From Pseudanabaena sp. UWO311 (GTDB lineage: Bacteria > Cyanobacteriota > Cyanobacteriia > Pseudanabaenales > Pseudanabaenaceae), in the NCBI RefSeq assembly GCF_006937785.1, contig NZ_SJEE01000034.1:1-57753 (forward strand): a stretch of DNA of 57,753 bases, given 5' to 3'. Position numbers and translations under genes: made by a program. How positions within the stretch are numbered: position 1 is the first letter of the stretch; the number at the start of each line of letters is the position of its first letter. The notes under the pieces are model-generated. The model was not told where the DNA came from, did no database searches, and saw only the letters and a list, made by a program, of their open reading frames with translations. This document shows positions 13,054-21,369 of this stretch, in pieces.

Positions 13054-15121
13054 GATTCACCTCCAAGACTTCGGTATATTCATAATCATAGGCACTTTTT
13101 CGCACCAATGGATAGCTCTTGCCATAGAGAACTATGTCATCGGTTTGCGTATCAGGTTTATTGGAGTTGAATACAAACACATATTCCTTACCCACGCGAG
13201 GAGTCATTTCCTCGGCAACTTCCACCCGCCACTGCGTTTTAGAAACCATCACCACAAGCTGATTTGCCAACTGGGGAATCAATCTTGCCACCTGCCGACG
13301 GTAAATTTCGTCTAGACTCCCAAAAGGTGAATCCATAACCATCGGAAAAGTACTACTGTCAGGCCCCATCACCAAACCAGACTTGCTCCATTCCCTCACG
13401 CGATCGATGATGCTACCGATAAAAGACAAACTGAGGATCTGATTCTCTCCTGTCGATGCACCCGACTGAACTTCTTGACCAGCTACAGTTTCTACTAAGC
13501 TCAATTCATACTTTTCACTTAGTCTTGGCGTTTGCGCTTTGAACGAGATCTGGCTAAAGATTTCACAGATCCGAGTTTCCAATTGCTTACGAAATAGCTC
13601 ATTACGGTTAGTTTTTAACTCACTCAGGAGATCGATCGCCTGTTGGGCAGCATCAATGCGTTTTTGGGCAAGCTTTTGCTTACCTTCATTTTGCTTACTG
13701 CTCTTAATTTGCTTCTGAAGATTTTCAATTTGCCCTTGATAATCAGTCCATTTCTGGAGCTTCTTACCCTTCTCTAAAGTTAAGTCCTCAACCTTGCGAT
13801 CGATCTCATCAAGGCGAGCTTTCATGTTCCGAACATCCTCAATAGGACTCTTGCGTAACTGGTCGCTAATTGCTTCTAACTCTAACTCAAGACGAGAAAG
13901 AGTATTTTTTACATTACTGATACTTGCTTGCTTAGTATCAATACTCTGCCAAAGATCTGTAGCCTGTTTCTCTACTTCATCGACAAAACCTTCCAGTTTC
14001 AGAGTCGCAGTTTCCACATCCGCTAACCCAGCTTTCTCTAGCCAAGACTTGACCTGTTCATAGTTAGGAGAACCATCATGTAATGCTGCACCACAGATGC
14101 ATTTGCGCCGTTCTAATAGATCAATCACAAAGGTCTGTTTAATATCCGCAGGTAGTTCGCCGCGTTCATGCAAACCCTCAACTAACCCGCGAAAATCAGC
14201 GATCGCCCCAGACAGGAACACACTATAGCCCTTGGTAGAAATATCTGTCTTTAGTTGGTTCTTTAAACCTCGTAAATTACTGCGGTTTTCCCGTTCTTGT
14301 TGTTCAAGAGCCTCACGTCGCTTTTGGATTTCATCAATACCACCCAATTCTGTCAATCGTTGATTGCAAGATATCTTTAGTTGGTTTTGTGCTTCTAGTT
14401 CCTGTTCGATTTCCTTGATTCTTACTTCAAATTCAGTGCTATTACTCTCTAGATTCTGCTTTTGCGAAATCAGGGTTTTAGTTTGAGCATCGCCAATACT
14501 TTTGAGTTCATCCTCAAGGGACTTTCTAGCTTCTTTAAGATGTTTAATCGCATTGTCCAAAACCTGCACACCCAAAAGCTTTTTGGTTGCTTCAGCAATC
14601 TCATAGCGATTGTCCGATCGCACAATCTGCTCAATTCGCTCACCATCAAAAAAGAAGTACTGATGCAAGCTCTTAGGTAAAATGCCATTAATTACAGCTT
14701 CAGGATGATTTTGAGTCACCCAACGTCCATCATCCCCCGCCACTTGCAAAAACAACTCACTTTTGTTGTATTGAATGTTTTTCTCGCCATTATTGGCAAG
14801 CTGATAGGCGCGGGTTAACCGCCGCACCCGATAGCGCTTAGCATCATGCTCAAATAAAACTTCAGCCCAGCATTCTACAGGCTGATTTAATTGTGATTCC
14901 GCGATCGCCTGACGATTGACGAGCTGCTCAGAGTCGCCAAAGGCTGAGGTGAATTTTTCGTATAACACCCATGTAAAAGCATTGAGCAGCGAGGTTTTAC
15001 CCGTGCCATTGTTGCCATGCATGATCGTAATATTGCGATCGTCCAGTCTTGCCAATACGATCTCAGGCGTTTGTTGATAAAAACAGCGAAAATTAAACAG
15101 CTTGATCGAGATTAGCTTCAT
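13046..15121 (-). CDS. DndD-like SMC-type AAA ATPase with CxC hook
   Basis: 691 aa. N-terminal 'MKLISIKLFNFRCF' leads to Walker A GNNGTGKTS (residues 36-44). Long coiled-coil arms flank a central CICG (near residue 338), which is suggestive of a metal hook. The C-terminal half has an ABC signature-like 'SGASTGENQILSLS' and Walker B 'FPMVMDSPFGSLDE' near residue 590. These motifs line up with those of DndD in the same locus (GE-x-Q and D-(T/S)-P-x-G-x-LD), so the two are likely distant paralogues. Its start overlaps the 57-aa ORF by ATGA, and its end overlaps Uma2 by 8 bp. Neighbours suggest a role in PT-dependent restriction or another DNA-defence step, as a loading or sensing ATPase. Confidence 0.82.
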   Translation of the reverse strand: MKLISIKLFNFRCFYQQTPEIVLARLDDRNITIMHGNNGTGKTSLLNAFTWVLYEKFTSAFGDSEQLVNRQAIAESQLNQPVECWAEVLFEHDAKRYRVRRLTRAYQLANNGEKNIQYNKSELFLQVAGDDGRWVTQNHPEAVINGILPKSLHQYFFFDGERIEQIVRSDNRYEIAEATKKLLGVQVLDNAIKHLKEARKSLEDELKSIGDAQTKTLISQKQNLESNSTEFEVRIKEIEQELEAQNQLKISCNQRLTELGGIDEIQKRREALEQQERENRSNLRGLKNQLKTDISTKGYSVFLSGAIADFRGLVEGLHERGELPADIKQTFVIDLLERRKCICGAALHDGSPNYEQVKSWLEKAGLADVETATLKLEGFVDEVEKQATDLWQSIDTKQASISNVKNTLSRLELELEAISDQLRKSPIEDVRNMKARLDEIDRKVEDLTLEKGKKLQKWTDYQGQIENLQKQIKSSKQNEGKQKLAQKRIDAAQQAIDLLSELKTNRNELFRKQLETRICEIFSQISFKAQTPRLSEKYELSLVETVAGQEVQSGASTGENQILSLSFIGSIIDRVREWSKSGLVMGPDSSTFPMVMDSPFGSLDEIYRRQVARLIPQLANQLVVMVSKTQWRVEVAEEMTPRVGKEYVFVFNSNKPDTQTDDIVLYGKSYPLVRKSAYDYEYTEVLEVNHG

Positions 15122-15291
15122 TGCACAGCTTCCTTAACAATTTTGAGAATATCCTCATTAATCCGCCCCAATTCATTTTTGTCGAGCCGATCTTTTTCGA
15201 TCTTTAAGACATTACGAATAATTTGTTGAACTTCAGGTGGAGCTTTTTCAATTGGCTCATGGAGACTACTTAGACTTTGAACTTTACTCAT
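15118..15291 (-). CDS. 57-aa helical protein between the helicase and ATPase genes
   Basis: A small frame, ATG 15289-15291 to TGA 15118-15120, whose stop overlaps the ATPase start as ATGA. It encodes 57 aa beginning MSKVQSLSSLHEPIEKAPP and ending IVKEAVQ. It is rich in Lys, Glu, Ile and Leu, likely helical and lacks a membrane segment. It falls in the 236 bp between the helicase and ATPase genes, starting 66 bp after the helicase stop. The perfect stop/start overlap and the sensible amino-acid composition make a real gene likely. No family is recognised. It may bridge the helicase and ATPase, or be an antitoxin-like regulator; both are guesses from position. Confidence 0.65.
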   Translation of the reverse strand: MSKVQSLSSLHEPIEKAPPEVQQIIRNVLKIEKDRLDKNELGRINEDILKIVKEAVQ

Positions 15292-15357
15292 TTCCAAATA
15301 CTCATACGTTTATCGATTTTATCTCAAAAATCTCTCAGATCCCCGACTTTTTCTTGC

Positions 15358-17478
15358 TTATAAATCCATCAACCCATAGCGTTGTTGTAAATCCAATAAC
15401 TTTAGTCTAGCTTCGCCGCCGTTATCTGCTAAATTCGCAAACTCGACAAAGCGCTGCAATTCCTTTTTGAGTAGATTGCGTTCAACGTCAATTGTCTTTC
15501 TCCCTAAATCAGGCGGTAACACAATCATGTCAAACAAAGTTGCGCGTTTTTTATGAGGGTGTGCCCGCAAAATCCTCCCTCGACGCTGAATAAATTGACG
15601 CGGATTGCTACTACTTGCCAACATAATCGCCGTTTGAATTGCGGGAATATCCACACCTTCATCTAAGCAGCGAATCGCCACCAGTCCCTGTAATTCACCA
15701 GATTCAAATAAAAGTCGTAAATTCTCGCGGTCTTCTAAAGATGTCTCAGCAGTATATGTATTAACCCGATATCCCAATTCAGATCCCAGCAACTGTGCCA
15801 CCGCATCCAACTGCCTCGTACTTTCTTCAGTAACTTGATCCTCAACCGAGCCGTCACCACAATAAATCAATGTATGTGATGTATCCAAACGTTGCTGCAT
15901 CAGTTCTCGCAAAGCCACCAACTTATTCGCCGCCGAACCCAATAGCCTAGCCCTTTGCATCAATAAAGCCGCTACTACCTCGTTATCATCACGATCTCCA
16001 TCAAAAGCGATCGCCCTACCAATCTTTTTCGTTAAATCAGCATATTTCTCAGTCTCGGATTCTGTCAGTTCTACCAAAATCGGATAGTAAAGATAATGCA
16101 CCAAGGCTCCTGCCCTAATTGCATCCGCTAGCATAAATTCTGGCTGGATCACCGATCCAAAATAATCAAATATAGCCTCCGTTCCTTGGTCGTCAAAATA
16201 TCGTTCTGGAGTTGCTGACAGCGCTAGTCTCAGCCCAACATTACGCGGTAAGCTCTCAACCAAACGCCTTGACCCTAAGTTATGAGCCTCATCACCCACG
16301 ATCAAAGTTTTCTCAGGGAAATAACGCAACTGCGACTGTAATCCCTGACCGATCAGCGTTGCATTGGTGGTAATAATGGTCAAAAATTTTTGATTACCCG
16401 ATCTCACGTTATAAAGTTGCGTAGACAGCCGATCTTGCCAATTATGAACACTTTCAAAAGCCAAGATTGGTTCTAACCCAAATTTTTGACATTCCCTTGA
16501 CCATTGAATTACCAGATGTCGATAAGGACAAACAATCAGTAAAACCTGCAACCCAATCTTTTGATAAAGCTCCGTCGCGATCGCTAGCGCCGTAATCGTC
16601 TTACCGCTACCCGTCGCCATTTTTAACGTACCGCGCCCATTATTTTTAAACCAATTAGCGAGCGCCTCTTTTTGATAATCCCGCAGTTCTAAATTAGAAG
16701 GCAATATCGGTAATCCATTATCTTGATGAATAACAATAGGCATATATTCTTTGCTTGCTTCTGACATGACAGAATTTCTTTTCATGATTCCATCAACAGG
16801 AAATTGATCAGGCTGTAAACGCAACAGCGATCGCTTGGCGGCTTCAGGAAAGTCAAGAATATCAAGCAATGGGGTGCGATTTTCCCATAACCGTCTAAAG
16901 TTCTCAGCCTTGCTTAAAGCTCTTTCCCTTATACCTTCCTCCCAAGAGCAAAAAACATCAATACACTCAAAATTATCCATCAAAGCACTAGAGCTTTCAT
17001 TTGCCGATCCTGTAAAGGCTACAAGATTATCCGCTTCATCAGAGAAAATTCCTAACTTCTCATGATAGATGCCTCTCTGATTGCGAATATCCTTACGAAT
17101 AGCGAGTTTAATCTCTAAAATATTTTTACTCAAAAGCCACGCAAGACAGGCTAAACGATCTTTGACAACCTCTTCAAACTCTTGATCTAATTCCTTTAAT
17201 AAACTTTGTGTAATAACCTCATCTCGCTGTTTGAGCCCCAGTGCGATTGCTTCAGCATCCTGCTCTGACAAACATGGTGAAGCAATCAAGCGCATCTTAC
17301 CGCCCGAACGAAGTAATGACATTAGCCCCTTGGCGACTGTTGCCATTGAGGTGCTAGAAAAAAATCCCACTGCTCGACTATAGAGAATAGAGTTCTCTAA
17401 ACAAGGAATGTAAAAATCTTGTACTAAATCGCAGGTATCGCTGCGATATTCACTTTGAAGATTTAGATCGTTCAGCAC
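15358..17478 (-). CDS. DNA phosphorothioation system restriction enzyme (PLD nuclease + DEAH helicase)
   Basis: 706 aa. The N-terminal region is a phospholipase-D-like nuclease domain: 'YHEKLGIFSDE' (H-x-K) followed by 'FTGSANESSSAL' near residues 139-165. It is followed by a superfamily 2 helicase: Walker A MATGSGKT near 287-294, 'VGDEAHNLGS' (DEAH) near 393, and motif VI 'QFIQRRGRILR' near 625. The layout and length match the family annotated as the DNA phosphorothioation system restriction enzyme. It would translocate on and cut DNA lacking the modification, or sense it otherwise. First gene of the leftward operon that continues with the 57-aa ORF, the ATPase, Uma2 and DUF1016. The dndFGH restriction genes are absent, so this may be their substitute. 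Confidence 0.85.
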   Translation of the reverse strand: MLNDLNLQSEYRSDTCDLVQDFYIPCLENSILYSRAVGFFSSTSMATVAKGLMSLLRSGGKMRLIASPCLSEQDAEAIALGLKQRDEVITQSLLKELDQEFEEVVKDRLACLAWLLSKNILEIKLAIRKDIRNQRGIYHEKLGIFSDEADNLVAFTGSANESSSALMDNFECIDVFCSWEEGIRERALSKAENFRRLWENRTPLLDILDFPEAAKRSLLRLQPDQFPVDGIMKRNSVMSEASKEYMPIVIHQDNGLPILPSNLELRDYQKEALANWFKNNGRGTLKMATGSGKTITALAIATELYQKIGLQVLLIVCPYRHLVIQWSRECQKFGLEPILAFESVHNWQDRLSTQLYNVRSGNQKFLTIITTNATLIGQGLQSQLRYFPEKTLIVGDEAHNLGSRRLVESLPRNVGLRLALSATPERYFDDQGTEAIFDYFGSVIQPEFMLADAIRAGALVHYLYYPILVELTESETEKYADLTKKIGRAIAFDGDRDDNEVVAALLMQRARLLGSAANKLVALRELMQQRLDTSHTLIYCGDGSVEDQVTEESTRQLDAVAQLLGSELGYRVNTYTAETSLEDRENLRLLFESGELQGLVAIRCLDEGVDIPAIQTAIMLASSSNPRQFIQRRGRILRAHPHKKRATLFDMIVLPPDLGRKTIDVERNLLKKELQRFVEFANLADNGGEARLKLLDLQQRYGLMDL

Positions 17479-17552
17479 TTTTGCCTCTCCTAATTGTTAA
17501 ACCAAAAAGAGATCGCCCTCAATCCCACTTCCCAAGGGCGGCTGGGCAGGAT

Positions 17553-18836
17553 CTAGACAATTTTAAAATGACCAAGAAACTCACCAACTAAATATAATGA
17601 GCCGCAGAGGATCACAATATCATGCGATCGCATATCATCAAAAGCCGCCTCTAGCGCTAAATCTAAATGATCATAACCATGAGGCTCAGCCTTGAGAATT
17701 GCCGTCGCCATCTTGGCTAAATCCTGAGGTGATGTTGTTGCGGGATTAGGAACAGGCACTGGATACAGTAAATCATCGGGATGCAGAAGGGCTTGGAGAA
17801 TTCCAGATTGATCCTTCGTATTGAGAATTCCCATTACCCAAAGCTTACGTTGATTTGGAAAAGATTCATCTACAAATTGTCTAAGACATTCGGCCGCAGC
17901 GACATTATGCGCTCCATCAATTAAGATTTTGCGGGATTTTCCATTTAAGTTAAATTCTATCCATTGCAATCGACCTGCCCATTCTGTATTCGCCATTCCT
18001 GTTCGGATCGCATCATCGCTAATTTGCCAACCTTGTGTTCTCAACGATTGCACTACAGAGATCGCGATCGCCGAATTAATTAACTGATGATTTCCCAGTA
18101 ACGGCAAAGGATATGCAAAGCCCTGCCATACAGCGCCTGTTGCTGTGCGAGTAGATGCATTGACCCAAGTTATGGGTGCATCACATGCTGTTGATTTTGT
18201 TTGTAAAGCCTTGATCGCTTCAGGATGATTATCGGCAATAACTACGGAACATTTAGGTTTGATGATTCCTGCTTTTTCTGATGCGATCGCACCTAAGGTA
18301 TTTCCCAATTGCTGACAATGATCTAGTCCAATTGAGGTGATTGCACTAACTAAAGGGCGATCGCATACGTTAGTCGCGTCTAATCTACCGCCTAAACCTG
18401 TTTCAATAATCGCAATATCCAGATTTTGCTGTGATTTTTGTTGAGCAAAATACCACCACATCGCTGCCGTGAAAACTTCAAACTGCGTTGGTGGAAACTC
18501 TGATGCGATCGCCGAATCAACTTGATGCAAAGCCTCTAATAGATCTGCATTACTAATCCATTTCCCGTTAATCGTAATTCGTTCGCGCCAATCAAGTAAA
18601 TGTGGAGAAGTATAACGCCCAACGCGATAGCCTGCGGCTTGTAAAATTGACAACAAAAAAGCACAAACAGAACCTTTTCCATTTGTGCCTGCGACATGAA
18701 TAACGGGAACTTGTTGATGAGGATTTCCTAAAGTTTCGAGCAGTTGTTGAATGCGCTCTAGACCAAGGTGAATGCCAAATTTATCAAAACTGGCAAGATA
18801 TTCTTCAATTGATGGATTAGCTAGCTTTGGATACAT
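17553..18836 (-). CDS. folC: Folylpolyglutamate synthase / dihydrofolate synthase
   Basis: 427 aa, a Mur-ligase-like cytosolic enzyme that adds glutamate to folates and/or dihydropteroate. The ATP-binding P-loop HVAGTNGKGS is at residues 47-56, followed by 'YTSPHLLDWRERI'. The Mg2+/ATP motif 'IIETGLGGRLDATNV' is typical, as is the C-terminal 'LIDGAHNVAAAECL'. Length is normal (about 420-440 aa). Its start overlaps the end of the NTF2-like gene by 20 bp, so the two are probably co-transcribed. It marks the right border of the Dnd island and is a standard core gene. Confidence 0.95.
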   Translation of the reverse strand: MYPKLANPSIEEYLASFDKFGIHLGLERIQQLLETLGNPHQQVPVIHVAGTNGKGSVCAFLLSILQAAGYRVGRYTSPHLLDWRERITINGKWISNADLLEALHQVDSAIASEFPPTQFEVFTAAMWWYFAQQKSQQNLDIAIIETGLGGRLDATNVCDRPLVSAITSIGLDHCQQLGNTLGAIASEKAGIIKPKCSVVIADNHPEAIKALQTKSTACDAPITWVNASTRTATGAVWQGFAYPLPLLGNHQLINSAIAISVVQSLRTQGWQISDDAIRTGMANTEWAGRLQWIEFNLNGKSRKILIDGAHNVAAAECLRQFVDESFPNQRKLWVMGILNTKDQSGILQALLHPDDLLYPVPVPNPATTSPQDLAKMATAILKAEPHGYDHLDLALEAAFDDMRSHDIVILCGSLYLVGEFLGHFKIV

Positions 18837-19173
18837 GAACTTCTAAGGCGTAGATTTTGCCTTGGGCATCGACTTCGGCAATATGTCTGCCCTGCATCGC
18901 GAATAGTTCACCACTATCACGCTTACCTGCGATCGCCCAAATAGCTTCTAGTCCATTCTCGGTCTTTCTGGTCGTCCAAACACGTTGCATCCCAGAATAA
19001 GATTGAAAAAATTTGCGATATAGTTGTGCAATTTCATCTTTGCCAACTACTTTTTTTGCCCCCGATGGATGGACTTCGGCTTGCTCAGCGAATAACTCTA
19101 CCAATTCGTTAAATGCTTTCTCGTCATCATTAGCGCGATCGGAAAGTTCAAAATATTGGTCTAAAACGGTCAT
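18817..19173 (-). CDS. NTF2-like (SnoaL-type) small protein
   Basis: 118 aa, with the NTF2/SnoaL alpha+beta barrel pattern: an N-terminal helix (FELSDRANDDEKAFNELVEL), then 'FAEQAEVHPSGAKKVVGKDEI' and strands ending 'GRHIAEVDAQGKIYALEVH'. Such proteins include isomerases, dehydratases and many of unknown role; no catalytic pair can be confidently picked. It is upstream of, and overlaps, folC by 20 bp. A folate role is not implied by sequence. The family fold is likely; the function is unknown. Confidence 0.75.
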   Translation of the reverse strand: MTVLDQYFELSDRANDDEKAFNELVELFAEQAEVHPSGAKKVVGKDEIAQLYRKFFQSYSGMQRVWTTRKTENGLEAIWAIAGKRDSGELFAMQGRHIAEVDAQGKIYALEVHVSKAS

Positions 19174-19479
19174 ATTCCCTTACCTCAGTTAATCTCAAGA
19201 CCAAAACTTCATTAAATGAAACTAAGCACGATTTATTGAAGTTTTGCTATCAGTCTTAGTTTGTTTGTAAACGTATGTTAAGTCTTGTTTTACAAAATTA
19301 GCTTCACCCTATTGGGCATAAAAAAGGCAATAAATTCCTCTCATAGCATAGGTCTAGGGCTGGCACGGGGGCGCAGCCCCTACGTTAATTTCTAAATTTT
19401 TAGGTAGGGGCAATCCCCCGTGGTTGCCCTGCCTCGCTATCAACAAGAAATTCAGCATCTGCGATTCCCAAAACTGGTT
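19174..19479. other. Intergenic region with an imperfect inverted repeat
   Basis: 306 bp without a recognisable gene. The left part should hold the promoter of the leftward NTF2-folC unit. At about 19356-19430 an imperfect inverted repeat has arms AGGGCTGGCACGGGGGCGCA.. and ..CCCCCGTGGTTGCCCT, each about 27 bases, around an AT-rich centre. This G-rich motif resembles dispersed repeats of cyanobacteria. No ORF of note is seen. Confidence 0.55.
19356..19430. repeat. Imperfect inverted repeat, MITE-like
   Basis: The left arm, AGGGCTGGCACGGGGGCGCA then GCCCCTAC, matches the reverse complement of the right arm GTAGGGGCAATCCCCCGTGG then TTGCCCT at most positions. The centre is AT-rich (TTAATTTCTAAATTTTTAG). 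No coding capacity. Its arms resemble G-rich repeats seen in other cyanobacterial intergenic regions (from memory). Confidence 0.6.
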
Positions 19480-19962
19480 TTAAAGAATATTCAGAGCCCC
19501 AAAGCCAAGAGCTAGAAATCCGATGATTCCCAAAAGTGTCTTTTGCAATCTACTTAATACGGGTTTAATCTCATAAGCTACTAACAAGCGATCCTTGACT
19601 AAATCCGCTTCTGGCTTTTCCCAAGTTTGTCCGTCATACCAGCCTGACTCTTCATAAAAAATCTTCGCACTGTCAAGCCTTTGCTTCACATGACTCCATC
19701 CTGACAGCAATAGCAACACTGGCAAAATTAGCCCCACAGAGCCGCCAATACTCGCCACACAGATAAATTGCCACAAATGTCGGCTTGGTGACTCAATACT
19801 CATCGCCACTGGCAAAAAAACAACTGTGAAACCTAGCCACATGAGCAACAACACTCGCAAATACTGCGATCGCGCTAGCTTTGCCCAGCGATAAAAGAAA
19901 GCTTCCTTAAGCTCGACATATTCATTAAGTGGTTGTTGCTCTTTCGGAACTGGGCAGGTCAT
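19480..19962 (-). CDS. CGLD27 family (DUF1230) membrane protein
   Basis: 160 aa. It matches the CGLD27/DUF1230 family, conserved in cyanobacteria, algae and plants. The N-terminal 'CPVPKEQQPLNEYVELKEAF' leads to two membrane segments (about residues 38-55 and 66-88). The hallmark 'GWYDGQTWEKP' follows, then 'DRLLVAYEIKPVLSRL', and a final membrane stretch (LLGIIGFLALGFGALNIL). Membrane location (thylakoid or plasma) is expected. Plant CGLD27 has been linked to iron-related chloroplast function; the bacterial role is unclear. It is monocistronic. Confidence 0.88.
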   Translation of the reverse strand: MTCPVPKEQQPLNEYVELKEAFFYRWAKLARSQYLRVLLLMWLGFTVVFLPVAMSIESPSRHLWQFICVASIGGSVGLILPVLLLLSGWSHVKQRLDSAKIFYEESGWYDGQTWEKPEADLVKDRLLVAYEIKPVLSRLQKTLLGIIGFLALGFGALNIL

Positions 19963-20148
19963 GAGTTATAAGATGATCAAATATTCTGTCAGTGTAACTC
20001 GTTTCAATGAATTTGAGCTATGACTAGACTTTCGGAAATTGGTGTTAGCCAGAAACTTGACTTTTTGCACATATACCTTATATATTGATCGTCAAATATT
20101 CATTTAGTGCTTAATTTAATTCAGGTCATTGTCAGGAATGTCCCAATA

Positions 20149-20778
20149 ATGTCAATATATGAGGTGCTGCAAGTCCCTATCCATGAAACTTTTCAGAGCA
20201 CTGTGCAGGGGGAAGGTTTTTGGATAGGCGCTTTAGTAGATTTTATTCGCCTTTCAGGATGTCCAGTTCGTTGTAGCTGGTGTGACACAGGCTACAGTGA
20301 TGGAGGTCTTAACGCACCCAGAGAGATGAAATCGTTCGCAGAATTACTCAAGGAATTACGATCTCCTAGGGTTGTGATTAGCGGAGGAGAACCGTTTATC
20401 CATAAGCAGTTACCGCAACTGGTACAAGCATTATTGGATGCAGACCGACAAGTTAATATTGAAACTTCTGGAGCATTCTGGCAAGAAATTCCATCATCAG
20501 CTTGGATTACTCTTTCTCCTAAGCATCATCTTAGTCCATCCTACCCAGTCAAAGAGCTATTTTGGAGGCGTGCAAACGAAATCAAATTTGTAATTAGTAC
20601 GGGGCAAGAATTGGAATTTTACAAGGACTACTTACTAACAGTGCAAGATTGTCCTATATTCCTACAGCCAGAATGGAATGTTCGCGATCGCGCTATTTCT
20701 ATCATTCTAGAGCTACTTCAACAAAACCCAAATTACAGACTCTCTCTACAAACTCATAAATACATAGGTGTAGCATGA
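20149..20778 (+). CDS. queE: 7-carboxy-7-deazaguanine synthase QueE
   Basis: 209 aa from ATG 20149 (MSIYEVLQVPIHETFQSTVQ); a GTG at 20107 would add 14 residues and is less likely because the homologous part starts at MSIYEV. Radical SAM enzyme that converts 6-carboxytetrahydropterin to 7-carboxy-7-deazaguanine. The CxxxCxxC cluster C38-PVR-C42-SW-C45 binds the 4Fe-4S cluster. 'QGEGFWIGALVDFIRLSGCP' is typical, as is 'VVISGGEPFIH'. The C-terminal half 'HHLSPSYPVKELFWRRANEIK' binds substrate. First gene of queE-queD-queC-MFS; its stop overlaps queD by ATGA. It supplies precursors for preQ0, hence queuosine in tRNA or other 7-deazaguanines. Confidence 0.92.
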   Translation: MSIYEVLQVPIHETFQSTVQGEGFWIGALVDFIRLSGCPVRCSWCDTGYSDGGLNAPREMKSFAELLKELRSPRVVISGGEPFIHKQLPQLVQALLDADRQVNIETSGAFWQEIPSSAWITLSPKHHLSPSYPVKELFWRRANEIKFVISTGQELEFYKDYLLTVQDCPIFLQPEWNVRDRAISIILELLQQNPNYRLSLQTHKYIGVA

Positions 20779-21206
20779 CAAATGAATGGATTCTAGGTAA
20801 AGAATTTCGCTTTGAAGCTGCCCACGAACTTCCTCACCATGATGGCAAATGTGCCCGATTGCATGGACATAGCTGGCGTGGAGTAGTTTACGTTAGTGGA
20901 ACTGCGTTGCATGAATCTGGTCCTAAAGCGGGGATGTTGATTGACTATGCTGATATTAAGCATTTCCTAAAACCTTTACTGGATGACTATTTGGATCACT
21001 ATTTCCTTAACAAAACTACAGGTTTAGAGAACCCGACTAGCGAAGAGATTGCACGATGGATTTTTGAAAAACTTGAGAAGCAGGGATTGTCAGGATTACT
21101 TGCTGTCCGAATTGATGAAACTTGCACATCAAGCTGCGTATATACTCTAACCCCTGGATCAAGTTTTCAATTTGTCAAGGAAAGTCATGCCATTAATATG
21201 GGATGA
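20775..21206 (+). CDS. queD: 6-carboxytetrahydropterin synthase QueD
   Basis: 143 aa. Zn-dependent enzyme that turns dihydroneopterin triphosphate into 6-carboxytetrahydropterin. Ligand and catalytic residues are visible in 'FEAAHELPHHDGKCARLHGH': H17, H30 and H32 bind zinc and C26 is the catalytic cysteine. 'GMLIDYADIKHFLKPLLDDY' and 'NPTSEEIARWIFEKL' are typical. It starts 4 bp before the queE stop, showing translational coupling. Product goes to QueE and then QueC. Downstream there is a terminator-like composite repeat before queC, so queC may have partly independent expression. Confidence 0.95.
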   Translation: MTNEWILGKEFRFEAAHELPHHDGKCARLHGHSWRGVVYVSGTALHESGPKAGMLIDYADIKHFLKPLLDDYLDHYFLNKTTGLENPTSEEIARWIFEKLEKQGLSGLLAVRIDETCTSSCVYTLTPGSSFQFVKESHAINMG

Positions 21207-21256
21207 TTCTCGCGGTTAAAACATACATTCCTCTCTGATCATCACTTTGGTGGATT

Positions 21257-21314
21257 AAAAATCAGACCCAGTAAGGGTTTTATAAGTATAAAATGGCTAT
21301 GCCATTTTATACTT
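21257..21314 (-). terminator. Double hairpin, composite repeat copy B, between queD and queC
   Basis: Read on the minus strand: a 14-bp perfect hairpin (21301-21314 with 21284-21297, core AAAATGGC/GCCATTTT) is followed by CCCTTACTGGG. This is the same layout as 937-996, but in opposite orientation to the genes around it. On the plus strand a stem is still possible, but no T-run follows. Termination of the que operon is therefore doubtful. Confidence 0.55.
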
Positions 21315-21369
21315 TGGGATAAACCGATTTAGCTTTTAGAGTTGAAATTCTTTCTTAAATTAGGAGATT

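Noticed and set aside
1050-17478. Integrative element with attachment sites
   Set aside because: No integrase, tRNA gene or flanking direct repeat was found by eye, so the island is called by content only.
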